NCBI GenBank assembly: GCA_030432775.1
Contig: JAUILO010000052.1
Location: 1 to 15,128, forward strand
Origin: Alphaproteobacteria bacterium
GTDB lineage: Bacteria > Pseudomonadota > Alphaproteobacteria > Micavibrionales > Micavibrionaceae
Length of the DNA: 15,128 nt
Direction of reading: 5' to 3'
Positions 1 to 6,198 of the stretch are shown here, in pieces; within the stretch, counting starts at the first letter, position 1, and every line of letters begins with the position of its first letter. Made by a program: the position numbers and the translations under genes. The notes beneath the pieces are model-generated. The model was given only the letters and a program-made list of their open reading frames with translations. It was not told the origin of the DNA and ran no database searches.

Positions 1-506
1 ATCAACTCGAACGGGTAACGCTTATATAAATCATAATCAACACAGGGTGCCAATCGATCCTGATAAGTATAAAAGGAAATCTGTTTCACTTCATCGGCTT
101 TAAAATCTGGCAAAATATCAAAATATTGCCCCTCAACATCATATGTACCAAGCTCTATCGGGCGAATAATTTCAAACCGCGTCGGAAATTCAGCCAGATT
201 GGTTTTAATATAGTTACGGGTCGCCTCACGCACGCGGTCCCACTCAAAATCATCAAAGTAATATTGCTCGAAAAGACCACAATCATTGATCTTGATAAAC
301 TCGTCGATAGCCTGATCATCTTGAATTTCAAACTTACCTAGCGCCCAGTAAAGTCTAGAGAAATTCTGGTGGTTCGCCTTCACATAAGGCTTGGCTTCAT
401 CAACCTTAACGGCCTGCCTTTCAGCCTGAGCAGGTGCAATAACCAGATTAATAGCTGATAAGCACAGAACACTGAAAAAGAACACCTTGTTAAACGAAAA
501 CCGCAT
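1..506 (-). CDS. Secreted protein of unknown function (5' part only)
   Basis: An open frame runs on the minus strand from ATG at 506-504 to the window edge with no stop, so the C-terminus is missing; 168 codons are visible. The N-terminus is a clear Sec signal peptide: a short basic start (MRFSFNK), a hydrophobic core, and a likely cleavage site at APAQA before ERQAVK, near residue 24. No lipobox cysteine is present. The mature part is rich in aromatic and acidic residues (LYWALGKFEIQDDQ, YYFDDFEWDRVREATRNY, LYKRYPFEL) and has two visible cysteines. I do not recognise the family with certainty; a DUF4852-like protein is a guess from memory. It lies downstream of mutY on the same strand, but the 229-base AT-rich gap suggests its own promoter. 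Expected location is the periplasm or outer surface. Confidence 0.8.
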   Translation of the reverse strand, partial: MRFSFNKVFFFSVLCLSAINLVIAPAQAERQAVKVDEAKPYVKANHQNFSRLYWALGKFEIQDDQAIDEFIKINDCGLFEQYYFDDFEWDRVREATRNYIKTNLAEFPTRFEIIRPIELGTYDVEGQYFDILPDFKADEVKQISFYTYQDRLAPCVDYDLYKRYPFEL

Positions 507-735
507 AATTTATGACTACCTGTTGTTTATTTATTGATTAAATGACTATTTTACTCTTTTGAACCGCTTTTGAATTAAACTAAATTTTTCTGTATTAATT
601 TTTCGAACTGAAAACGTCTTCCGCTCAAAACCACCTTACGAAGAATACAGACATGCATTGATCCATTAAATACATATTCACATCTAGCTCAATATGCAGC
701 CAAACACGAACGTCATGACTACTTACTAAGAATTA
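507..735. other. AT-rich intergenic region between mutY and the secreted-protein gene
   Basis: No convincing ORF is present on either strand; the longest minus-strand ATG frame is about 27 codons with no family resemblance. The region probably holds the promoter of the minus-strand gene starting at 506, but I see no clear -35/-10 pair. It contains an 8-base direct repeat, CTTTTGAA at 556-563 and 567-574, with an 11-base period. No T-tract terminator is visible after mutY. Confidence 0.5.
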
Positions 736-1839
736 TTATACCATAAAGTTATAAAATTTCTTAAAAAGTGTTGGAAATTTTGTTTTTTGAAGACTTTCAA
801 TGTCCAGCCAAAATAATTCTTTATTTTCAATAGGTTGGAATTCATTGCTATTAATTATAAGCTTGTGACCACCTAGCATAATGTCAAAATGGGTAAAGCT
901 ATGAACTATACTTACGGGTAATGGCTGCGGTTTAACCGATTTTGACGCAATAAACGCCAAATCATGCTCTGGTCTGTCTTGCTCTATGGCAAGCCAGTTA
1001 CTGGTCGGAAAACCAACCATTCTGGCCAGCATCCCGCTCTCCCCTCTTCGCTCCAGCAATACCTCGCCCTTTTCGTTCTCTATCCAGTATACATGACCGC
1101 GTTTTTGCGGGTTTGCAGCTTTTTTAATCTTATTGGGCAGCTTTTCCGCCAGCCCTGCCTTAAGCGCCTTACACGTACTATGTAGCGGACACTGACCGCA
1201 GCTTGGCGATTTAGGTGTACAGATAGTTGCGCCCAGATCCATCATCGCCTGTGCAAAATCGCCGGGTCTATCCGTTTGATCAACCGATATGAAATGCGCA
1301 ATTTCCTTTAACAGCTTTTTACTGTCCGGCATTGGCTTTTCAACGCAATTATGGCGCGCTATAACCCTTTCTACATTACCATCCACTACCGTGGCAGGCA
1401 GATCAAACGCAATGGATCGCACGGCCGCGCTTATATAATCACCAACACCGGGCAAGGCTTTCAATGCTTTTTGATCATGCGGAAAAATACCAGAAAGCTC
1501 GCCATCGACTACGTTTGCCGCTTTATGGAGGTTACGCGCTCTGGAATAATAACCAAGCCCTGCCCATTCATCCATCACCTGATTAAGATCAGCCCGCGCG
1601 AGATCCTGTACGCAAGGCCACTTGTCCACAAATTTTTTGAAATAGGGGATAACAGCCCCGACAGTTGTTTGCTGGAGCATGACCTCTGAAAGCCAAACCC
1701 TATAAGGATCTGGTATCTGCCCTGATTTTGCGCGCCACGGCAGATCTCTTTTCTTAACATCATACCAATCTAATAAACTTGATCGAAACGTCTGAACCTG
1801 CTTTTTGGAAAGCTTGTATCTGGTAATATCAGTAGACAT
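736..1839 (-). CDS. mutY: Adenine DNA glycosylase MutY
   Basis: MutY removes adenine mispaired with 8-oxoguanine in base-excision repair. The 367-residue length is normal. In order there are: the catalytic Glu in SEVMLQQT (Glu52); the helix-hairpin-helix LPGVGDY (129-135); the catalytic Asp in VVDGNVERV (Asp153); the 4Fe-4S cluster ligands Cys207, Cys214, Cys217 and Cys223, spaced C-x6-C-x2-C-x5-C; and a C-terminal NUDIX-like domain from about residue 248 (GHVYWIENEKGEVLLERR). That domain contains HSFTH (313-317), equivalent to the Phe-Ser-His loop that senses 8-oxoguanine, here with Thr for Ser. All key residues are present, so it should be active. Its ATG sits immediately beside the divergent DUF721 gene, so its promoter must overlap that gene's 5' end. 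Confidence 0.97.
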   Translation of the reverse strand: MSTDITRYKLSKKQVQTFRSSLLDWYDVKKRDLPWRAKSGQIPDPYRVWLSEVMLQQTTVGAVIPYFKKFVDKWPCVQDLARADLNQVMDEWAGLGYYSRARNLHKAANVVDGELSGIFPHDQKALKALPGVGDYISAAVRSIAFDLPATVVDGNVERVIARHNCVEKPMPDSKKLLKEIAHFISVDQTDRPGDFAQAMMDLGATICTPKSPSCGQCPLHSTCKALKAGLAEKLPNKIKKAANPQKRGHVYWIENEKGEVLLERRGESGMLARMVGFPTSNWLAIEQDRPEHDLAFIASKSVKPQPLPVSIVHSFTHFDIMLGGHKLIINSNEFQPIENKELFWLDIESLQKTKFPTLFKKFYNFMV

Positions 1840-1870
1840 AATGATCTCTCACAAAAGGCGATCTAATAAA

Positions 1871-2377
1871 ATGAAAAAAGGTTTACGGCTAATTTCCGAA
1901 GCACTCCCCAATGCAACACAATCGGTGTTTCATAAGAAATACGTCATGCTCGGACGCCTGTTAACGCGCTGGGAAGACATAGTTGGTAAAGAGTTTTACG
2001 AAAAAACCCAGCCCGTTAAAATTAGATACTACAAAAGTAAAAAGAAGCAAGGAGATAACTCCATCTCCCTTGATATCGCCACCACCAGTGCCGATGCAAC
2101 TATATTACATTATCAAAAAGACCTGATATTAGAGCGCATCAATCAGATTTTTGGCGCAGGCTGGATCACAGCTATACGATTTGTACCGGCAACATCAACC
2201 GAAAATAAAAAGTCCAGAAAAACAAATTACGATAAACGCTCATCACGTAAAGTGCTTTTAGAGCAAGACAAAGAAGCACTAGACAGCATATTAAGTGGCA
2301 TTGAAGACGAAGAGATAAAAAAAAGACTGGAAAAATTAGGAACTGCCATTTTACAAAAGCCTTCTAGCCCCTTATAA
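1871..2377 (+). CDS. DUF721 / DciA-like protein
   Basis: The N-terminal half matches the DUF721 pattern: a short basic start (MKKGLRLISEALP), then LLTRWEDIVGKEFYEKTQPVKI, then a beta-rich core ending in the helix LILERINQIFG and GWITAIRFVP. DUF721 includes DciA, the ancestral bacterial helicase loader, so a role in replication is possible but is inferred from the family. The C-terminal third (from about residue 115) is highly charged and probably flexible. In-frame starts also exist at TTG 1805 and ATG 1841. I prefer ATG 1871 because AAGG lies 12 bases upstream and the conserved region begins there; 1841 remains possible. It is divergent from mutY and about 73 bases upstream of efp. A mutY-DUF721 pairing is common in alphaproteobacteria; the gene is separated here from dsbA-smc by three genes. 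Confidence 0.82.
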   Translation: MKKGLRLISEALPNATQSVFHKKYVMLGRLLTRWEDIVGKEFYEKTQPVKIRYYKSKKKQGDNSISLDIATTSADATILHYQKDLILERINQIFGAGWITAIRFVPATSTENKKSRKTNYDKRSSRKVLLEQDKEALDSILSGIEDEEIKKRLEKLGTAILQKPSSPL

Positions 2378-2413
2378 CATTAGGGCAACTTTATTATTTC
2401 TATAAAGGGCTTC

Positions 2414-2445
2414 AAAAGCCATCAAGGATAAAAGCCATCAAGGAT
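2414..2445 (+). repeat. Exact 16-bp tandem repeat carrying two Shine-Dalgarno copies before efp
   Basis: The unit AAAAGCCATCAAGGAT occurs at 2414-2429 and again, without a mismatch, at 2430-2445. Each copy holds AAGGA (2424-2428 and 2440-2444). The proximal AAGGA is 6 bases before the efp ATG at 2451; the distal one is 22 bases away, too far to start at that ATG. This looks like a recent slippage duplication that doubled the ribosome-binding site. It may affect ribosome loading or simply be neutral. Confidence 0.95.
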
Positions 2446-2450
2446 AAAAA

Positions 2451-3017
2451 ATGAAAGTAAACGCTATCACTTTACGTGCGGGCAACGTTATCGAGCATAA
2501 TGAAAAGCTCTTCGTTGTTCAAAAATATGAAATCATGCAGCCCGGTAAAGGCGCATCCGTAATTCAGGTCGAGCTACGCGACATTAAAACAGGCAACAAG
2601 GATAATGTTCGTTTCCGCACGCAGGAAACAGTTGAAAGAATTCGCCTTGAACAAAATGACTTCCAATATCTATATGCTGACGGGGATGCGTATACATTCA
2701 TGAATAATGAAACCTTCGAACAAATGGAAATTAGCGGTGATGTTATCGGCACACCTGCAGTATTTTTACAAGAAGGCATGATTGTTGTTGTTGAAACCCA
2801 TGAAGGCGAAGCACTAAGTGTGTCCTTGCCCGATAGTGTTATCATGGAAATCGTTGAATCAGAGCCAGTTGTGAAAGGACAGACCGCCTCTTCTTCTTAT
2901 AAACCGGCTATTTTGGAAAATGGTGTAAAAATTATGGTGCCTCCTCACGTAGAAGCTGGTACACGTGTCGTTGTTAAAACAGAAGACTCCTCTTATGTAG
3001 AGCGCGCAAAGGATTAA
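2451..3017 (+). CDS. efp: Translation elongation factor P
   Basis: EF-P binds between the ribosomal P and E sites and relieves stalling at consecutive prolines. The protein has 188 residues, normal for the family, with the three-domain layout: an N-terminal KOW-like domain (about 1-63), then two OB-like domains. The tip loop is MQPGKGAS, with Lys33 at the position of the post-translationally modified lysine (Lys34 in E. coli). A PGKG loop fits the EpmA beta-lysylation type; epmA is not in this window, so the modification is inference. The C-terminal signature region (KPAILENGVKIMVPPHVEAGTRVVV) is intact. The start is fixed by AAGGA 6 bases upstream. suhB follows 6 bases after the stop, so the two are almost certainly cotranscribed. 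Confidence 0.97.
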   Translation: MKVNAITLRAGNVIEHNEKLFVVQKYEIMQPGKGASVIQVELRDIKTGNKDNVRFRTQETVERIRLEQNDFQYLYADGDAYTFMNNETFEQMEISGDVIGTPAVFLQEGMIVVVETHEGEALSVSLPDSVIMEIVESEPVVKGQTASSSYKPAILENGVKIMVPPHVEAGTRVVVKTEDSSYVERAKD

Positions 3018-3023
3018 AAGAGT

Positions 3024-3833
3024 ATGGCACTATCAGCAAATATGAACGTAATGATCAAAGCTGCGGAGAAAGCAGCACGTTCTTTGTTACGTGATTTCGG
3101 TGAAGTCGAGCAGCTTCAAGTTTCCAAAAAAGGCCCGGGTGATTTCGTATCGGCGGCGGATAAACGCGCGGAAGAAATTATCTATGAAGACCTACTTAAG
3201 GCTCGTCCTGATTATGGCTTCATTATGGAAGAAAGCGGCGAAGTTAAAGGAAACAACCCTGACTTTAAATGGATTATAGATCCACTAGATGGCACAACGA
3301 ACTTCCTTCACGGTGTGCCGCATTGGTGTATTTCGATTGCGCTGGAAGAAAAAGGCGAGATCATTGCCGGGCTTATCTTTGATCCAATCAAGGATGACTC
3401 TTTCCGTGCCGAAAAAGGCTCAGGCGCCTTTATCAAGAACAAGAGATTGCGCGTTTCAAGCCGTACAGTGCTGGAAGAATCTCTTGTAACAACAGGCTCG
3501 CCTAAACGTGCCAGAGAAAACCATGCCCAGTTTATTGCCGAATATGAAGCTGTTCAGGATAAAATCCCGGGACTAAGACGCTTTGGCGCCGCAGCACTTG
3601 ACCTTGCCTATGTCGCAGCGGGTCGTTTCGAAGGTTTTTGGGAACGCGACCTCCATTCATGGGATATCGCGGCAGGCTGTATTATTGCTAAGGAAGCCGG
3701 CGGTATCATTACAGACATTGATGGTCGCAGCAATCCGGTTCATCGCGGAAGTGTTATTGCCGGCAACCCTACAATTCATGAAGATTTGAGAACTTTAATT
3801 CGTAACGCTAATGCTAGCAAAGATGCTGCATAA
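3024..3833 (+). CDS. suhB: Inositol-1-monophosphatase family protein (SuhB-like)
   Basis: This is a Mg2+-dependent, Li+-sensitive-type phosphatase fold acting on inositol monophosphate or related sugar phosphates. In E. coli SuhB also binds the rRNA antitermination complex. The 269-residue protein shows the metal and substrate motifs in order: GDFVSAADKRAE (39-50), the metal-binding Glu in MEESGE (68-73), WIIDPLDGTTNF (83-94, with Asp86 and Asp89), and WDIAAGCIIAKEAGG (213-227, with Asp214). All catalytic residues are present. It begins 6 bases after efp. An efp-suhB order recurs in alphaproteobacteria, which suggests a translation or ribosome link, but the natural substrate cannot be read from sequence. 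The last 10 or so residues are a low-complexity tail. Confidence 0.93.
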   Translation: MALSANMNVMIKAAEKAARSLLRDFGEVEQLQVSKKGPGDFVSAADKRAEEIIYEDLLKARPDYGFIMEESGEVKGNNPDFKWIIDPLDGTTNFLHGVPHWCISIALEEKGEIIAGLIFDPIKDDSFRAEKGSGAFIKNKRLRVSSRTVLEESLVTTGSPKRARENHAQFIAEYEAVQDKIPGLRRFGAAALDLAYVAAGRFEGFWERDLHSWDIAAGCIIAKEAGGIITDIDGRSNPVHRGSVIAGNPTIHEDLRTLIRNANASKDAA

Positions 3834-3876
3834 AACTATATAGCTTGGCGTTAATGCTATAGATAATACCGGGCGA

Positions 3877-5160
3877 ATGGATATAAAATACAAGAACAAT
3901 GTAAGCCAGAATATAAGGCACACACTGACATCTTTCGGTGTGTTGCTTGGTATATGCACGGTTTCCCCATATGTCATTTCTCCTGCCCTAGCCGCAAAAC
4001 AGGTCAATAATAACGTACAAATCGATATGAGCGTCATACAAGAGCTCAACACGTATTATGATGATGACAAGCAAACACAGGACGTGCAAACGCCTACCGT
4101 TATCTATGAAAAAACACCTGAAGAACATCCCCGGGTGACAGGCAGCACAAATCAACTCGCCCCCGAAGGTGCCCCTGTTCCTCCATCGGTACCGGATTCT
4201 AAAATTAAACAGATTAATGCTTTGCTGGATTTTCAACCCAAAGACCTGACTGAACTTTTGAATGTGCCTTTGCCTTTGAAAAAGCCTGTCTTTGAAAAGC
4301 CGGAAATTATCGCGCAAGGCGAAACCCGGCGTACGATCATTACAAAAGATGATATACAGAAAAACCTGCAAAAGGACACAAGCGGTGTCCATATGCCTGC
4401 TGTTCCATCTAAAACCGTCGCAAGCGAAGAAATTCTGCCCTCTGCCTTGAACGAAGAGGACCGCGTTAGCGCACTTGACCGCATTCACATTAAATCCAGA
4501 GAACAAGCGCAAAATATTCCTGCCAGTGCCAGACAGACTAACGAAAATACCCGAGGCGCGCATATTATACCGCCTGTAAAGCCGGAATATATAGGTACAA
4601 ATTCACCCAATAAAATGGCTGAAGATAACATTACCCAGATAGAGCCAAGCGCAATTCCGCAAACAGTCAGAGACATCACGGCAAATGCAGACATCAAAAA
4701 AACGCCGGAGCTAGACGCCATTCCGGCGATAACAGCAGGTCATAGCATGGCGCAAACACCACAGCAGAGAACCGAGCAAACAACGAATGAGACAATTGCC
4801 GCCTTGCCACCACAAGACGCAGTTCCGGCAAACCCTAACCTTACCACTATCCCTTATATTTCTGGCGAAAGCCGTATAGAAGACCACGTACGCCAGACTA
4901 TAGAACAGCGGATACTATCCAAACTCATGACAGATGATACAGCGCGCCTACAGATCCGCTCTTATGCCAGCTCCACAGATGAAAATATCAGCAATGCACG
5001 CCGCATTTCCCTCACCCGTGCTTTGTCCATACGGACATATTTGCTAAGTAAAGGTATAGAGCCTCAACGTCTTGATATCAGAGCTCTGGGCAGCCAGACA
5101 AATCAAACACCGCTTGACCGTGTTGACTTGTTAATCGTTCCACATACATCTAAAGGCTAG
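3877..5160 (+). CDS. Secreted OmpA-like C-terminal domain protein with long disordered spacer
   Basis: The 427-residue protein starts with a Sec signal peptide (hydrophobic core about 18-36, likely cut after ISPALA near residue 39). Residues about 40-320 are rich in Pro, Thr, Gln, Glu and Asn with no domain I can recognise, and are probably a disordered periplasmic spacer. The last 100 residues look like an OmpA/MotB peptidoglycan-binding fold: LQIRSYASSTDEN, then ARRISLTRALSIRTYLLSKGI and RLDIRALGSQ. The Asp of STDEN and the Arg of LTRAL match the residues that hold diaminopimelate in OmpA-like domains. The usual terminal arginine pair is replaced by DRVDL. A barrel or lipobox is absent, so the protein is probably soluble and tethered to the wall. 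It lies 43 bases after suhB; ATG 3877 has only a weak ribosome-binding site. Confidence 0.8.
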   Translation: MDIKYKNNVSQNIRHTLTSFGVLLGICTVSPYVISPALAAKQVNNNVQIDMSVIQELNTYYDDDKQTQDVQTPTVIYEKTPEEHPRVTGSTNQLAPEGAPVPPSVPDSKIKQINALLDFQPKDLTELLNVPLPLKKPVFEKPEIIAQGETRRTIITKDDIQKNLQKDTSGVHMPAVPSKTVASEEILPSALNEEDRVSALDRIHIKSREQAQNIPASARQTNENTRGAHIIPPVKPEYIGTNSPNKMAEDNITQIEPSAIPQTVRDITANADIKKTPELDAIPAITAGHSMAQTPQQRTEQTTNETIAALPPQDAVPANPNLTTIPYISGESRIEDHVRQTIEQRILSKLMTDDTARLQIRSYASSTDENISNARRISLTRALSIRTYLLSKGIEPQRLDIRALGSQTNQTPLDRVDLLIVPHTSKG

Positions 5161-5233
5161 TAAAGGTGTAAATCCAGAGAATCTGCCACATAAATCAAGA
5201 TGTGGATAACGGGCGTCTAGCCCTAGCGTTTCC

Positions 5234-5283
5234 TTGACTTTTTGAGGAAATAATTTGATTTTCTTAGTATACCCCTGTAAAAC
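5234..5283 (+). promoter_or_regulatory. Possible promoter region before the DsbA-like gene
   Basis: The 144-base gap before the DsbA-like gene contains a consensus-like TTGACT (5234-5239) without a good -10 at 16-18 bases. A second TTGATT (5255-5260) has TAAAAC (5278-5283) 17 bases later. Neither pair is strong, but this is the most promoter-like stretch between the OmpA-like and DsbA-like genes, and it follows two short GC stems (5186-5205 and 5211-5223). It would drive the DsbA-like gene and smc. Confidence 0.3.
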
Positions 5284-5334
5284 ATACAAACCGTCAAAAT
5301 CATTATGACAAAGACAAAGTTGAAGGACATGCTC

Positions 5335-6168
5335 ATGCGCAATAAATTTGCAGAACTAATCGTTATCACAGTAGTCGTTATTACGGCGCTTATAGCGTTT
5401 TCAGTATTATCAAGTAAACCTATGGCCGAAGACAAAGTCCAAGCCGCGACGGAAGTTGTTCAAAGCAAAAAGGATATAATTCCTGATGACAAGGATGAAG
5501 TTGTCGAAATTATTGAAGATGCCTCGACAGCAGTAGAAACAGAAATCCATGAAACAGTGACAGAGGCCGTTGAAGATATTGCCGAAGATGTCACAGAGCC
5601 GGAAGAAACAGCAAAAGTTACAATTGATCTTGAGGCAGCACTAGCACCAAGATCGATCGGCAATCCTGACGCTCCTGTGAAAATTCAGGAATTTGCATCA
5701 TTAACCTGTAGCCATTGTGCGCATTTCCACAAGGAAACATTCCCGGATCTTAAAGCAAAATTCATTGATACTGGTGATGTTTACTTCACATTCACAGATT
5801 TCCCGCTAAACGCCCCGGCTTTGGATGCGGCAATATTGTCACGCTGTATGCCTGAACAACACTATTTCAAATTCATCAAGCTGCTGTTTGACACACAAAA
5901 CCAGTGGGCATTCACACAGAATTACAAAAAAACACTAAGTCAGAATGCCAAGCTACTTGGTGCATCTGACGAGTTGATTGAAGCATGCTGGGACAGCAAA
6001 GAGCTAAGACAGACTATTGTAGACCGCATGCAGGCCGCTTCAAAAGAACATGAAGTCAAATCAACTCCTAGCTTCGTCTTTAACAATGAAGAGACAATGC
6101 CAGGTGCGCAGCAGATCAAAATGTTCGAGAAAAAAATCGAGCGTATGAAAGCTGAACAGGCCGAATAA
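5335..6168 (+). CDS. Membrane-anchored DsbA-like thiol oxidoreductase
   Basis: The protein has an N-terminal hydrophobic anchor (about residues 8-25 from this start), a very acidic linker of about 75 residues dominated by Glu, Asp, Val and Thr, and a DsbA/thioredoxin_4 domain. The active site is FASLTCSHCAHFHKETF with the redox pair Cys125/Cys128, and the cis-proline loop is KSTPSFVF (Pro245). It should catalyse disulfide exchange in the periplasm while held at the inner membrane. Two further cysteines (171 and 218) are present. ATG 5305 also opens this frame, but GAAGGA at 5322-5327 lies exactly 7 bases before ATG 5335 and no good site precedes 5305, so I chose 5335. It sits 30 bases before smc, a DsbA-like-smc pairing often seen in alphaproteobacteria. 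The exact substrate is unknown. Confidence 0.9.
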   Translation: MRNKFAELIVITVVVITALIAFSVLSSKPMAEDKVQAATEVVQSKKDIIPDDKDEVVEIIEDASTAVETEIHETVTEAVEDIAEDVTEPEETAKVTIDLEAALAPRSIGNPDAPVKIQEFASLTCSHCAHFHKETFPDLKAKFIDTGDVYFTFTDFPLNAPALDAAILSRCMPEQHYFKFIKLLFDTQNQWAFTQNYKKTLSQNAKLLGASDELIEACWDSKELRQTIVDRMQAASKEHEVKSTPSFVFNNEETMPGAQQIKMFEKKIERMKAEQAE

Positions 6169-6198
6169 GACAGACAGGCAAAAGGTAATAGCACATTA

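Noticed and set aside
1351..1689. 112-codon plus-strand ORF inside mutY
   Set aside because: It is antisense to the MutY catalytic core, which contains all expected motifs.
3988..4563. 191-codon minus-strand ORF inside the OmpA-like gene
   Set aside because: It is antisense to a gene with a signal peptide and a recognisable C-terminal domain. Its own product has no recognisable domain and no ribosome-binding site.
5186..5223. Two short stems after the OmpA-like gene (CCACAT/ATGTGG and GGGC/GCCC) as a terminator
   Set aside because: Stems are only 6 and 4 bp and no T-tract follows, so I cannot call a Rho-independent terminator.
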